Positions 10,483 to 20,328 are shown, counted from the first letter of the stretch. The stretch is 64,000 nt of DNA from Bacillus sp. FJAT-27264 (GCF_001682855.1 NZ_MAQW01000012.1:868001-932000); one strand, 5' to 3'. The notes: a model not told the origin generated them from the letters alone. Numbers and translations are program-made.

Positions 10483-11364
10483 ATGAGTAAGAAATCCAAA
10501 TGGGGTCGGCTTTTATTAACAGGATCTATGGTATTGGCAGTTTTGCTGGTATCTGCATGCAGCAGCAAGGAGACAGGCTCTGCCGGTGAAGCTTCACTGA
10601 AAATAGGAACAACAGATATTCAGAGCGATTTGTGGAACTTTGTTCGGGATCAAGCCAAAGAAGAGGGATTAAAGATTGAGGTCGTCACCCTATCTGGTCA
10701 GGTAGATATGAACCAATCGCTCGCCGATGGAGACCTCGAAGCCAACGCCTTCCAGCATATCGCTTATCTGACAAGCTGGAATGGTATTCATAATTCTTCT
10801 CTGGTGGCGGCGGATACGACGATCATTGCCCCACTCGGTATCTACTCCAAGAAAATTAAGAATGTAGACGAGATTAAAGACGGCGCCAAGATTGCGATTC
10901 CTAACGATCAGTCCAATCTGGTCCGGGCCTTGAAGCTGCTCGAATCAGCCAAACTCATTAAGCTGCCAGAGAACTTCGACCTTGCCAAGGGCGGGGTGGA
11001 TCAGATTGCTGAGAACCCTCATAAGCTCGACATTATTACAGCGCAAAGCGGTATGCTTCCACGGGTGCTGGATGATGTTGACGCAGCCATTATTAATAAT
11101 GGTGTAGCTCTTGAGGCAGGGTACAAGCTGGATACCTCCCTATTCCATGAGAACGAACAAGAGAGCGCCTATGTTAACGTAGTGGCAACGAAAGAGGATA
11201 TTCTAAAAGACAAAGCAGATGCTTTCAAGAAGTTGAACACCGTGCTCCACTCTGACAAGGTCAAAGAGTATATTCAGCAAAGATACGAAGGAAACTTCAT
11301 CCCCGTCACTCGCACCATTGATGATGTTGTAGATACGTTTAATAAAGAATACGGAAAGAAATAG
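10483..11364 (+). CDS. MetQ/NlpA-family substrate-binding lipoprotein
   Basis: A 293-residue lipoprotein. The signal peptide ends in lipobox VSAC (Cys26). The mature part carries NlpA-family features: LKIGTT near the start, NAFQHIAYL, the PLGIYSKKIK segment and IAIPNDQSN. Family members bind methionine or related sulfur compounds for a MetN-MetI ABC transporter, but no ATPase or permease is nearby, so it must use components encoded elsewhere or act alone. The start at 10483 follows AGGAGGG at 10467-10473. An in-frame GTG at 10348 would add 45 residues ahead of the signal peptide and overlap the promoter, so it is rejected. It is divergent from the LLM monooxygenase. Confidence 0.9.
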   Translation: MSKKSKWGRLLLTGSMVLAVLLVSACSSKETGSAGEASLKIGTTDIQSDLWNFVRDQAKEEGLKIEVVTLSGQVDMNQSLADGDLEANAFQHIAYLTSWNGIHNSSLVAADTTIIAPLGIYSKKIKNVDEIKDGAKIAIPNDQSNLVRALKLLESAKLIKLPENFDLAKGGVDQIAENPHKLDIITAQSGMLPRVLDDVDAAIINNGVALEAGYKLDTSLFHENEQESAYVNVVATKEDILKDKADAFKKLNTVLHSDKVKEYIQQRYEGNFIPVTRTIDDVVDTFNKEYGKK

Positions 11365-11372
11365 CATAACGT

Positions 11373-11417
11373 AAAAAGGATCAAGATATCTGATTTCCAG
11401 ATATTTTGATCCTTTTT
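11373..11417. terminator. Bidirectional terminator
   Basis: Arms at 11373-11392 and 11398-11417 form a long stem ending in A/T runs on both sides. It serves the MetQ-like gene (+) and the LysR gene (-), which converge here. Confidence 0.9.
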
Positions 11418-11439
11418 CTTTTGTCCTCAGACGCCATTT

Positions 11440-12324
11440 CTATACCAAGTGTTCTTCCAACAAAGATACAAACAACTCCATCGCTGGGCTAAGCCACTTA
11501 TTCTTATGATGGGAGCAGATCGCTGTGATACGTTCAGATTCAAGCTCTGTCGGCAGTTCAATAAGAGATTGATTCCTTAGCTCTTCTTCTACTGTAAAGC
11601 GTGGTAAATAGGCCACTCCTAAATTACTGCTTACACAGCGCTTCGTTGCTTCAATGCTCCCGACCTCAATGATGTTGTCCATTACAATGTTCTTGTCTTT
11701 AATATACTGATCGAATTTTTGCTGAAAAATACTGCTTGGATCATTAACAATCATGCTGACTGCTTTAACCTGATTCTTCGCCGTAAAGTTATGCTGATCT
11801 TCGGCAAGAAGCGGTGAAGCGATCAACACCAGGTCATGTGCAGACAAAGATCTGTTGATTACAGAGGTAGAACTCCCCCCTACATCATAATGTATCCCCA
11901 GATCGGCTCCCCCGCTTACGATTTTGTCTTTAATGACATAGCAGTTTAGGGCTTGCAGGGATAACTTCACACGCGGAGCCTGCTCCTTAAAAGCTTTTAG
12001 TAGAGGCTGGAATTTATAGATCAATAGAGATTCAGGAATAGCAACATTCAGGTCACCGCTAATTTCAAGTGTGCTTTTACCATAGTTACTAATCTGTTCA
12101 GTAGACTTAATTATGTTATCGATCAGCGGCAAAATCTCTTTTCCGGCTTGCGTCAGTACCATTTTCCGTCCTATCTTTTCAAAGATCTTGACGTTTAGTT
12201 CCTGTTCAAGCTGCTGCATCTGAAAGGTAATCGTGGACTGTGTATAGTTTAGCTGCCGGGCGGCATTTTGAAAGCTTCCAGCTTCTAGAATGGTTTTTAC
12301 TGTGTACAAATATTTCAATTCCAT
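11440..12324 (-). CDS. LysR-family transcriptional regulator
   Basis: A 294-residue LysR regulator. The winged helix at 1-60 includes AGSFQNAARQLNYTQSTITFQMQQLEQELN. The effector-binding domain covers about 88-290. It is divergent from a LysE-type exporter with 109 bases between start codons, the standard layout for a LysR protein controlling its neighbour. The intergenic region has a small dyad, ATCGAT and its partner ATCG, around 12390-12410 that could be a LysR box. The inducer is unknown; for LysE exporters it is often the exported amino acid. Confidence 0.9.
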   Translation of the reverse strand: MELKYLYTVKTILEAGSFQNAARQLNYTQSTITFQMQQLEQELNVKIFEKIGRKMVLTQAGKEILPLIDNIIKSTEQISNYGKSTLEISGDLNVAIPESLLIYKFQPLLKAFKEQAPRVKLSLQALNCYVIKDKIVSGGADLGIHYDVGGSSTSVINRSLSAHDLVLIASPLLAEDQHNFTAKNQVKAVSMIVNDPSSIFQQKFDQYIKDKNIVMDNIIEVGSIEATKRCVSSNLGVAYLPRFTVEEELRNQSLIELPTELESERITAICSHHKNKWLSPAMELFVSLLEEHLV

Positions 12325-12433
12325 GAGAATATCCTTCTTTCAGTTCAATAGAATCGAATTTTATTATTCATTGTTTCAATTATATTAAAATATCGATTTA
12401 TGCTATCGTAACGTAAAAGGAGGTGCTTTTCAA

Positions 12434-13027
12434 TTGAATATTACACTATGGATCTCTTTTTTCGCATATGCAATAACGACAGCTCTGTCGCCAGGACCTA
12501 ACAACATTCTCGCATTAAATGAAGTCAGTACTTATGGGTTGAAAAAAAGCAAGCCGCTACTGCTCGGAATTTATACTGGCTTTCTGGCAGTAATGATCCT
12601 TTGCGGCTTCTTCAGCGTAATCTTGGGAAGATATCTGCCTGGCATTCTGATCTATTTAAAATATGTCGGCAGTATGTATATCTTGTACCTCGCCTACCGT
12701 ACGATCACAAGTAAACCTGCAAAGAATGAAGATCAGGAATCAGGCTCGTCATCCTTTTTGCGCGGCTTTATTTTGCAATTCGTAAATGTGAAAATAATAT
12801 TATGGGGGCTGACGGTTTTCATTGCCTACATTCTCCCCTATTATTCCTCGTATCCTGCAATTGCCGGCTTTATCCTCTTGTCGGCTGCAATCGGTAACGG
12901 GGCAACACATGTATGGGTTATCGCTGGCGTGCTGCTTCATAATGTCATTAACAACTACTGGCGAGTGGTCAATGTAATTATGGCGTTATTGCTAGTTTAT
13001 AGTGCTATTAATTTACTACTGGATTGA
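12434..13027 (+). CDS. LysE/RhtB-family amino acid exporter
   Basis: A 197-residue, roughly six-helix membrane protein. The family signature SPGPNNILAL is at residues 19-28, followed by the GLKKSKPLLLGIYTGF loop typical of LysE/RhtB exporters. Substrate is probably an amino acid or small metabolite. Start is TTG at 12434, ten bases after AAAGGAGG (12416-12423). It is followed at 16 bases by a YbaK-type deacylase gene, so the two are probably one transcript. A paralogue lies at 19704. Confidence 0.88.
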   Translation: MNITLWISFFAYAITTALSPGPNNILALNEVSTYGLKKSKPLLLGIYTGFLAVMILCGFFSVILGRYLPGILIYLKYVGSMYILYLAYRTITSKPAKNEDQESGSSSFLRGFILQFVNVKIILWGLTVFIAYILPYYSSYPAIAGFILLSAAIGNGATHVWVIAGVLLHNVINNYWRVVNVIMALLLVYSAINLLLD

Positions 13028-13043
13028 GAAGGAGTTCGAAATA

Positions 13044-13520
13044 ATGTCCTATGAGAAGATTGTTACTTATTTTGAAGAACAGGGAATGACCGGTCGAATT
13101 AAGCATTTTGACAGTTCATGTGCAACGGTAGAGGAAGCGGCTAATACCATTGGTGTTGTGCCCGCCCGAATTGCCAAGACACTAAGTCTCAGAAAAGATG
13201 AGGGTTGCATGCTGATCGTAATGGCCGGTCACGTGGGTATCGACAATAAGAAGTTCCGTCATTACTTTGGTATGAAGGCTAGGATGCTTACGGCATCCGA
13301 AGTGGAGGAACAACTGGATCAGCAGGTTGGCGGTGTCTGTCCCTTCGCTGTCGCGCATCACATTCCGGTGTATATCGATGTCTCAGTGAAACGTTTTGAT
13401 ACACTGTTCCCGGCATGCGGCAGTCCCACCAGTGTAGTTGAGCTGACGCCTGATGAACTTTTTACCCATGGCCATGCTACTGAGTGGGTGGATATTGCAA
13501 AATTACCTGTGGAACAATAA
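13044..13520 (+). CDS. YbaK/EbsC-family aminoacyl-tRNA deacylase
   Basis: A 158-residue single-domain editing protein of the YbaK/ProX superfamily. Visible features are the lysine in ARIAKTLSLR, the AGHVGIDNKKFR block, VGGVCPFAV and GSPTSVVELTPDEL. Relatives hydrolyse mischarged aminoacyl-tRNAs such as Cys-tRNA(Pro). The ATG at 13044 is chosen because AAGGAG lies nine bases ahead; upstream in-frame codons belong to the end of the exporter gene. Pairing with an amino acid exporter suggests both respond to an excess amino acid or analogue, which is inference. Confidence 0.88.
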   Translation: MSYEKIVTYFEEQGMTGRIKHFDSSCATVEEAANTIGVVPARIAKTLSLRKDEGCMLIVMAGHVGIDNKKFRHYFGMKARMLTASEVEEQLDQQVGGVCPFAVAHHIPVYIDVSVKRFDTLFPACGSPTSVVELTPDELFTHGHATEWVDIAKLPVEQ

Positions 13521-13554
13521 AAATAAATATCGTTTCTTCTAAACGATTAATAAT

Positions 13555-13593
13555 AAAGCCCGTATATTGCCACAAGAGCAACGTACGGGCTTT
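13555..13593. terminator. Terminator between YbaK-type and CBM6 genes
   Basis: Arms AAAGCCCGTA (13555-13564) and TACGGGCTTT (13584-13593), with A/T-rich flanks on both sides. Confidence 0.85.
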
Positions 13594-13664
13594 AAGCCTT
13601 TAAAATCGACAGCTCAACCATAACAAAGGGTGGGCTTCGTAATTCTTAGCTCTAGTTTGGCCTA

Positions 13665-15284
13665 TTACTTCTTAGTAATCGTAAACCAGTTCACATTTAA
13701 GCCGCCTAAGGTTGGAAAAGATAAAGCAATTTGCTGTTCTGTAGATGTTAGCACGACATCATGCGAGATGGTGGTCCAAGTCTGCCATCCTCCTGTTGCT
13801 GGGACTGTAATGGTACCGAATATTGCTCCGCCGCCAGCCCGTTCAAATTGAATTTGACTGCCATTCGGGCTAGCTACCCTATAGCTGATGGTGTAAGTCC
13901 CCGGAGAAAGGGGAGTTGGCGTTGAATAAGTCATCCAGTCACCAGGATCGATCCATCCCACATTTTGCCCTCCACCAACGTCTGTTGTGTCTTGCTTCTG
14001 AACGCCATTACTTTCGATGTAATTCTCTGCCTCAATTCTTATACTCGGTGATTTCTCTTCGATTTTAATCCAGTTAAGATTAAACCCTCCAGAGGGAAAA
14101 GATAATTTTAAAAGCTGCTCTCCAGCAGAAAGATTAACATCATGGGAAACTGTGGCCCAGGTCTGCCAACCGCCTGTAGCAGGGACTTGGGCAGAACCAA
14201 ATACCTGACCTGTAGTACCGTTCTCTGCTTGAATGGTTCCGCCGCCATTTAGACTAGCTACCCTGTAGCTTACTTTATAGGTATTGGAAGAAGCCACATT
14301 GATGGGATAAGTCACCCAGTCGCCGGGATCGATCCAGCCAACATTCAGGCCACCGCCTGTATCCGTAGTGTTCTGGGTTTGTACTCCAGACATGCTGGAA
14401 TAATTCTCAGCTTCTATCGTACCAGGCACACTAAAGGACGTGCTAGGCTGTTGACCGCCGCCCATCCATAAAAGAGCATTCATAATAAGTTTATTCTGCG
14501 TCTCATCAGAAAAAGTATAGGATTTTGCTGTGTTATTAGCATAGTTCATATCATTATGGCCCATATTGGCATACATCATCTTATAATTTTTATTGGACCA
14601 AACTATAGGGTAATAACCACTGTACCAAGATTGGTTGGGATCGGTGCCAAGAGGAAAACTCACAGGATCGACGGAGTATAGGATATCAATATTGGGTTTG
14701 GTACGCAAATCTACGGACCAGCTATACCATTCGCTTGCAGGAGTTTTGAATGTTGCTGGCATATTACTGGTAATAGGATGGGTACTGTTCTCAAGGCGCA
14801 AAGTAGCTGGCGTTGGGAACCACGTGTTTGATCTAAAAGCTCCCGACCCCAAAAATTCGTTATAATACCAATTCCATGACGAAGGATTCGTCGTGAAAGC
14901 GCTGACATGAAATCCCAGCCATCCTCCGCCATTTCTCATATATTGTTCAAATGCGGGTCTTTGAGCGGCAGGAGGTACATCATCTAAAAAAATCACAACC
15001 TTGTACTGGGAAAGATTAGACGTATTTAATTTACTCCAATCGTTCGTCGATTCGTATGAAAAATTGTACTGACTGGCAAACTCGGGAAATCTCCTGTTTG
15101 CTTCGTTTACAAAACTGATATGCGCTGCGTCCCAAGTTCCGTTATAAAAAGCTAAGACTTTAAATTGCGGAGCGATCTCTGCGGCCTTGATACCGGAAGT
15201 AAAAGAAGTACATATGAATATGAAAACCATACAGCTGGCAACGACCCGGGCTAATAATTTATTCCTTTTAGTTCCTATAGACAT
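13665..15284 (-). CDS. Secreted ThuA-like protein with two CBM6 domains
   Basis: About 539 residues. A signal peptide (about 1-35) is followed by a ThuA-like, glutamine-amidotransferase-fold domain (about 40-280). Two tandem family-6 carbohydrate-binding modules complete the protein. Both modules carry the pair GGGxNVGWIDPGDW and end in a LxWxxI segment; they are clear internal repeats of each other. It should be exported and bind a polysaccharide. ThuA-like domains occur in carbohydrate-active proteins but their reaction is often unknown. I place the start at 15284 because the GGAGGAAGGG just upstream is its ribosome site. The gene is next to the AraC/beta-mannosidase pair. Confidence 0.85.
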   Translation of the reverse strand: MSIGTKRNKLLARVVASCMVFIFICTSFTSGIKAAEIAPQFKVLAFYNGTWDAAHISFVNEANRRFPEFASQYNFSYESTNDWSKLNTSNLSQYKVVIFLDDVPPAAQRPAFEQYMRNGGGWLGFHVSAFTTNPSSWNWYYNEFLGSGAFRSNTWFPTPATLRLENSTHPITSNMPATFKTPASEWYSWSVDLRTKPNIDILYSVDPVSFPLGTDPNQSWYSGYYPIVWSNKNYKMMYANMGHNDMNYANNTAKSYTFSDETQNKLIMNALLWMGGGQQPSTSFSVPGTIEAENYSSMSGVQTQNTTDTGGGLNVGWIDPGDWVTYPINVASSNTYKVSYRVASLNGGGTIQAENGTTGQVFGSAQVPATGGWQTWATVSHDVNLSAGEQLLKLSFPSGGFNLNWIKIEEKSPSIRIEAENYIESNGVQKQDTTDVGGGQNVGWIDPGDWMTYSTPTPLSPGTYTISYRVASPNGSQIQFERAGGGAIFGTITVPATGGWQTWTTISHDVVLTSTEQQIALSFPTLGGLNVNWFTITKK

Positions 15285-15435
15285 TTTCCCTTCCTCCATT
15301 TAGTTTTTTCGAAGTTCCCATTGAGTTGTTACTCAGAGTGGCCAGTGTATTATGCACAACTTCAATTAGATCCGCGATAAAATGATTTTATGCATTATTG
15401 AATTTATATATGATACGGAAATCACAAAGAACTTC

Positions 15436-16275
15436 CTAACGGGAACGAATCTTCCCCGGAGATGCACCATAGTGAATTTTAAACAAATGATAGAAGTGAC
15501 TAAGATTATCGAATCCGGCTTCATAGGAGATTTCCAGAATCGTCAGATTAGTGGTCAGCAAAAGATTTTTGGCATAACCGAGCCTCAATTGATTGATGTA
15601 CGCCGTCGGTGTCGTGTGAAGATATTGCTTGAATACGCGGTTGATATGGCCAACACTATGATCGGATATCTCATTCAAGCGGCTCAGACCGCCTGTGAAA
15701 TTTTCTTTTTTCTGCATGTCCATAAGGAGCGTGTTCAGCCACTGCGGGAGCGCTTTCTGGTGCTGATCCTGATCATTGAAAAAGAAGTAGGTCAACGCAT
15801 CCGCCAGGAAACTGCGCGCTAAAATCCTGGCCCTCTGCTTATCTATACTCGTATACAGATGAATCAGCTTGCTCTTCTGGACGAGCATCTCCATATCGAA
15901 AGACGGCAGAACGACATAAGGCGGCATTTTCAAGCCTTTCAGCTGCCCGGCAAAGACGGAATTTTCAAAATAATGAAAAGCATCCTCCACCACTTCTTTA
16001 TAAAAGTTAACATTAATAAATTGGCAGTCCGCCTCCTCATAAAAGTCATACCAATGCATGTCGTCCGGGCGGATGAACACCATCGTATTAGGCTCCAGAA
16101 CCTGTGCCTCGCCATTAATATGATGAACGCATCTACCTTCCGTGATAATAAAAATTTCATAATAATCATGATAGTGCAGCGGTGTGGTGTGCTTAATCGA
16201 ATATTCAATATGAAAAGTAGACTGTACCTGGGGGTCAATTAGCGTTTCTGCTTTTAAAAGGGTAGCTTGTGTCAA
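15436..16275 (-). CDS. AraC-family regulator with cupin sensor
   Basis: A 279-residue regulator. The N-terminal cupin (about 20-150) has the HYHDYYEIFIITEG motif. The C-terminal AraC DNA-binding domain (about 180-279) ends with AGFDNLSHFYHLFK. Start is TTG at 16275, behind GAGGTGAG. It is divergent from the beta-mannosidase gene and almost certainly controls it in response to a sugar. Two direct repeats in the shared promoter region are candidate sites. Confidence 0.92.
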   Translation of the reverse strand: MTQATLLKAETLIDPQVQSTFHIEYSIKHTTPLHYHDYYEIFIITEGRCVHHINGEAQVLEPNTMVFIRPDDMHWYDFYEEADCQFINVNFYKEVVEDAFHYFENSVFAGQLKGLKMPPYVVLPSFDMEMLVQKSKLIHLYTSIDKQRARILARSFLADALTYFFFNDQDQHQKALPQWLNTLLMDMQKKENFTGGLSRLNEISDHSVGHINRVFKQYLHTTPTAYINQLRLGYAKNLLLTTNLTILEISYEAGFDNLSHFYHLFKIHYGASPGKIRSR

Positions 16276-16346
16276 TTCTTCTCACCTCATATGATGTCAA
16301 CTCCGGCCAACGGCCTGTTCTTCAATTTCCTGTTAAATCCTATGTT

Positions 16347-16423
16347 AATATAGCACAAAAAAAGATGAAACAATACAAGACTATCCTGATATTCAGCTGA
16401 TACTATATACCAATATAGCACAA
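16347..16423 (+). promoter_or_regulatory. Direct repeats, candidate AraC operator
   Basis: AATATAGCACAA occurs at 16347-16358 and again at 16412-16423, 65 bases apart and in the same orientation, between the AraC gene and the mannosidase gene. Confidence 0.55.
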
Positions 16424-16453
16424 TAAAATTCTTAAAAAGCAGGTGGAATGCAG

Positions 16454-18922
16454 ATGCAATTGTTAACACTTAGCGGTATATGGCAGATGAAAAAAACGGA
16501 TGATTCGGAATGGATCAACGGCAACGTTCCTGGCTCTGTGTTTAATGATTTACTTCAGGCCGGTCAAATGGAAGACCCGTTCTTCAGAGATAATGAATAT
16601 GACGCGCTGGAGCTGTCCAAATCCGATTTTGAATACACCAGAGAGTTTTCCGTGGAAAAAGATCTTCTGGACCATGATGTTGTCCTGCTGCGTTGCGAGG
16701 GACTGGATACCCTATGTGACCTTTCTATAAATGGCACGCTTGTTTTGAAAGCGGATAACATGCACAGAACCTATGAGATTGACGTTAAGAATGTGCTCGT
16801 TCCCGGAATCAACGTGATCCATGTCCTCATTCAATCGGCGACCCTGTACGCTTTGGAAAAAGAAAAAGAACAGCACCTGTCAAGCTGCGCGGATGCCGTT
16901 CCAGGGATCTCCCATATCCGCAAGGCGCACAGTATGTTCGGCTGGGATTGGGGTCCGCAAATTCCCGATGCGGGGATTTGGCGGGACATCACCATTCACG
17001 GTTATGACAATGGGCGAATTGATGATGTATATGTGACCCAGACACATAGCGAGAACAAGGTCCACCTGGACATCAAGGTAGATCTTCAGCATTGGTCGGA
17101 AGCCGAACTACACCTGCGGGCCGTTCTGGAATCCCCGGATGGGCAAGTGTACGAACAGGTGTCCGCCGTCAACCTTTCTCAGACCTCACTGGCTCTGGCA
17201 ATTACCGACCCGCAGATCTGGTGGCCGAACAATTACGGCAGTCAACCTCTGTATACCTTAAAGGTGGAACTGTCTAGCGGAGCTAAAGTCATTGATGACA
17301 AGACACTTACGATCGGTCTTCGCAAGCTAACTGTTAAGCAAGTCAAAGATACTTGGGGCGAGTCCTTCGAGTTTGAAGTCAATGGTAAAAGCATCTTCGC
17401 CATGGGCGCGAACTATATCCCGGAAGATAACGTCTTCGGGCGGATCAGCTATGAAAAAACAGAAAAATTGATTAAGAGCTGTGTCGAAGCTAACTACAAC
17501 TGTATCCGTGTGTGGGGCGGCGGGTATTATGCTGACGATTATTTCTATGATCTGTGCGACCAGTATGGCTTGATTGTGTGGCAGGATCATATGTATGCGT
17601 GTGGAAATTACGATTTTACCGACGAATTCAAAGACAGCATCACGCTAGAAACGATCGATAATGTGAAAAGAATCCGTCACCACGCCTCCCTCGGTCTGTG
17701 GAGCGGCAACAATGAGCTGGAATATGCCTGGGCATATTGGGGCTGGGGCGAACGTTACGGGGAAAAGCTGAAACAAGACTATCTCAAGCAATTCGAAGAG
17801 TATTTGCCGGAGTTGTCCAAATCGCTTGATCCGAACACCTTCTACTGGCGGTCATCCCCTTCTTCCACGGGTAACTTCGATGACCCGAACAACGAGAACA
17901 TTGGGGATATGCACTATTGGGATGTGTGGCACGGACGCAAGCCGATCACCGAATTCAGAACTCTGTTCCCTCGATTCATGTCCGAGTTCGGATTACAGTC
18001 GTTCCCGTCGTTAAAAACCGTGGAGTCATTCACACTGCCAGAAGACCGGAATATCTTCTCCTACGTCATGGAGTCTCACCAGAAGAACGGAACCGGCAAT
18101 GAGAAGATTCTGTACTATATCAGCGAATATTTTAAATATCCGAAAGATTTCGATAACCTGCTGTATGTCTCCCAGCTTATACAGGCGGAAGGCATGCGCA
18201 ATGGAATTGAGCACTGGAGAAGAAACCGCGGAAGATGTATGGGCGCTATTTATTGGCAGCTGAATGACATCTGGCCGGTAGCTTCCTGGTCCAGCCTGGA
18301 CTATTTCGGCAGATGGAAAGCCGGTCATTATGCCGCTAAAAGATTCTTCGCGCCGATCCTGGCCTCCGCGTGCGAAGAAGGAACCACTGTCTCGCTGCAT
18401 GTGACCAACGAAACCTTGAACGAAACCACAGGACACCTAAGCTGGCGTCTCCTGAACACCCGTTCCGAACTCATTCAGAGCGGTGAGCTGGCGGTATCCG
18501 TTGATGCTCTTTCCACACAGGAGATCACCAATCTGGATTTCGGTTCTGTACTGGACACCAAGCAGAAGCTGAGAGAAAGCTACCTGGAATTCGACTATAT
18601 CGTAGACGGTAACTCCGTTAGCGGAGGAACTGTACTGTTTGTGAAATCCAAGCATTTTAATTACCTGGACCCACAGATCAGCAGCTCTGTCTCCGAGACG
18701 GAAGAACAGTTTATCGTTGAAGTTAAGAGCGAATCGCTCGCCAAATTTGTGGAGCTTAGCTTAAGCGATGCGGATTCCCTTTGGAGCGATAACATCTTTG
18801 ACTTGTCCGCTTCTGCCGCAAAAACTGTCACCGTCCAGAAAGATAGCCTGTCAGAGCAGCTGACACTGGAAGCCTTTAAAGAGCAGCTTACCGTCCGCAG
18901 TTTGTTTGATACATTTGAATAA
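16454..18922 (+). CDS. GH2 beta-mannosidase
   Basis: About 822 residues, cytoplasmic (no signal peptide). Order: N-terminal sugar-binding jelly roll (1-190), immunoglobulin-like domain (190-295), TIM barrel (295-640), then two C-terminal beta domains. The acid/base glutamate is Glu421 in [11 protein letters not shown] and the nucleophile is Glu511 in [12 protein letters not shown]. The block [19 protein letters not shown], ahead of [11 protein letters not shown], is typical of beta-mannosidases rather than beta-galactosidases. It releases mannose from beta-manno-oligosaccharides taken up by the cell; no transporter is adjacent. The second ATG (16454) is preferred because AGGTGG at 16441-16446 is only one base from the first (16448). 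Confidence 0.93.
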   Translation: MQLLTLSGIWQMKKTDDSEWINGNVPGSVFNDLLQAGQMEDPFFRDNEYDALELSKSDFEYTREFSVEKDLLDHDVVLLRCEGLDTLCDLSINGTLVLKADNMHRTYEIDVKNVLVPGINVIHVLIQSATLYALEKEKEQHLSSCADAVPGISHIRKAHSMFGWDWGPQIPDAGIWRDITIHGYDNGRIDDVYVTQTHSENKVHLDIKVDLQHWSEAELHLRAVLESPDGQVYEQVSAVNLSQTSLALAITDPQIWWPNNYGSQPLYTLKVELSSGAKVIDDKTLTIGLRKLTVKQVKDTWGESFEFEVNGKSIFAMGANYIPEDNVFGRISYEKTEKLIKSCVEANYNCIRVWGGGYYADDYFYDLCDQYGLIVWQDHMYACGNYDFTDEFKDSITLETIDNVKRIRHHASLGLWSGNNELEYAWAYWGWGERYGEKLKQDYLKQFEEYLPELSKSLDPNTFYWRSSPSSTGNFDDPNNENIGDMHYWDVWHGRKPITEFRTLFPRFMSEFGLQSFPSLKTVESFTLPEDRNIFSYVMESHQKNGTGNEKILYYISEYFKYPKDFDNLLYVSQLIQAEGMRNGIEHWRRNRGRCMGAIYWQLNDIWPVASWSSLDYFGRWKAGHYAAKRFFAPILASACEEGTTVSLHVTNETLNETTGHLSWRLLNTRSELIQSGELAVSVDALSTQEITNLDFGSVLDTKQKLRESYLEFDYIVDGNSVSGGTVLFVKSKHFNYLDPQISSSVSETEEQFIVEVKSESLAKFVELSLSDADSLWSDNIFDLSASAAKTVTVQKDSLSEQLTLEAFKEQLTVRSLFDTFE

Positions 18923-18930
18923 CAATCATA

Positions 18931-18974
18931 AAGAGGCTCGTAAACCGCTGCAAATGCTGGTTTACGAGTCTCTT
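18931..18974 (+). terminator. Terminator of the beta-mannosidase gene
   Basis: A 16-base stem (18931-18946 with 18959-18974) nine bases after the stop. The T-run is weak. Confidence 0.65.
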
Positions 18975-19025
18975 GTTATGCTACGCTTCGGCCAAAGCCT
19001 TCCCCATTGTTCGGGCTATTCAGCG

Positions 19026-19583
19026 CTAGTGATTACCGCCATAGTATATGACCATATTCATTTGGCACTTTGTATTTTCCCTGTTGAAATATGAGTGTGG
19101 TCTGTCCGCTTTGAAACGAATGGCGTCACCAGCTTTAACTTTATATTCAGTGCCACCAACCAGTACCGTCATCTCCCCTTCAAATACAGTAATGTATTCT
19201 TCGGTCCCCTCCTGGTGCGGCTCGGAAATTAACTCCCCGCCCGGATCAATATCTACCGTGTAGATTTCGAATTTCCTTCCATCGTCATAAGGAAAGAACG
19301 GGTACAAGCGGTATTTTTCCTCTTCAGTAAGAGATTGAATATCCTCTTTGGCTACAACCACCGCTTCCGTTTGGGATTGATTGATCAGAGCAGTGAACGA
19401 AACCTTTAGCCCATTTGCAATCTTCCATACCGTTGTAATCGATGGATTGGACTCTCCCCGCTCGATCTGCCCCAACATCGTTTTACTTATTCCTGTCAAT
19501 TCAGATACTTTGTCCAGGCTGAGCTTTCTCTGGTTACGCAAAGCTTTCAGATTTTTAGCGAAGATCAACTGAATATTATCCAA
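19026..19583 (-). CDS. XRE-family regulator with C-terminal cupin
   Basis: About 185 residues. An XRE helix-turn-helix (about 8-62: KLSLDKVSELTGISKTMLGQ, then IERGESNPS) is joined to a cupin (about 100-180: EGTEEYITVFEGEM, then KAGDAIRFKADRPH). This class senses small metabolites and controls a neighbour. I place the start at the TTG at 19583, nine bases after AGGGAG; a further TTG at 19631 has no good ribosome site. It is divergent from a LysE-type exporter, its likely target. Confidence 0.9.
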   Translation of the reverse strand: MDNIQLIFAKNLKALRNQRKLSLDKVSELTGISKTMLGQIERGESNPSITTVWKIANGLKVSFTALINQSQTEAVVVAKEDIQSLTEEEKYRLYPFFPYDDGRKFEIYTVDIDPGGELISEPHQEGTEEYITVFEGEMTVLVGGTEYKVKAGDAIRFKADRPHSYFNRENTKCQMNMVIYYGGNH

Positions 19584-19606
19584 AATACCCAACTCCCTGC
19601 TATTGT

Positions 19607-19659
19607 GCGTTATAGCGTATTTATTGTACAATCATAAAGCACAAAAGTGTTATGACGTA
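19607..19659. promoter_or_regulatory. Candidate operator repeats of the XRE-cupin regulator
   Basis: GCGTTATAGCGTA (19607-19619) and GTGTTATGACGTA (19647-19659) match at 10 of 13 bases in direct orientation, 40 bases apart, between the divergent genes. Confidence 0.4.
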
Positions 19660-19703
19660 CATTTTGTTCAATTGTAGCATATCTTAGAGGAGTGGTTTCA
19701 AGC

Positions 19704-20285
19704 ATGTCATTTATTCCGTTTTTGTCCTATGTCATCGTTACTACCTTTACACCAGGCCCCAATAATATAATGGCCATGTCCAATGCCAGCCGGATGGGCC
19801 TGAGAAGATCAATGCCTTTTATTTTAGGCGTCGGTGCAGGCTTCTTAGCCATTATGTTACTCTCCAGCTATTTCAATCTGGTATTATATCATTTTATTCC
19901 ACGCATAAAAGTTGGCATGAACATTTTGGGATGCCTATATATGCTGTACCTGGCTGTAAAAATTGTTAGAAGCAGCTTCCAACAACGAGATGATTCTGCT
20001 TCCAATAACAACTCGTTTTTCTCTGGTTTATTATTGCAATTCATCAATCCCAAAGTAATTCTTTATGGAATAACTGTCATTTCTACCTTTATCATGCCCT
20101 ACCATTACTCGAACTTCAGATTGATAGGCTTTGCTGCCTTTCTTGCTTTTGTAGGCTTTCTCGCCACCTTTAGCTGGGCACTGTTCGGCTCTCTTTTCCA
20201 AAGCTTTCTGCTGAAGTATCAAAAAGCATTTAATATTGTGATGGCATTGTTGCTAGTGTACAGCGCTATATCCGTATTCAGCTAA
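19704..20285 (+). CDS. LysE/RhtB-family exporter (second copy)
   Basis: A 193-residue membrane protein with the signature TPGPNNIMAMSNA near residue 16 and about six hydrophobic segments. It is clearly related along its length to the exporter at 12434 (shared PGPNNI, MLYLA and GF-A-M motifs), but it has a different class of regulator. ATG at 19704 follows GAGGAG (19687-19692) at 11 bases; the GTG at 19692 lies inside that site and is rejected. Confidence 0.87.
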   Translation: MSFIPFLSYVIVTTFTPGPNNIMAMSNASRMGLRRSMPFILGVGAGFLAIMLLSSYFNLVLYHFIPRIKVGMNILGCLYMLYLAVKIVRSSFQQRDDSASNNNSFFSGLLLQFINPKVILYGITVISTFIMPYHYSNFRLIGFAAFLAFVGFLATFSWALFGSLFQSFLLKYQKAFNIVMALLLVYSAISVFS

Positions 20286-20298
20286 TACTAGCTAAACT

Positions 20299-20328
20299 TT
20301 GTGCCTTCTAGGGCTCATATGCTATACT
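20299..20328 (+). promoter_or_regulatory. Promoter of the fusB-like leader
   Basis: TATACT (20323-20328) with a weak TTGTGC (20299-20304), 18 bases apart, ahead of the leader peptide. Confidence 0.45.
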
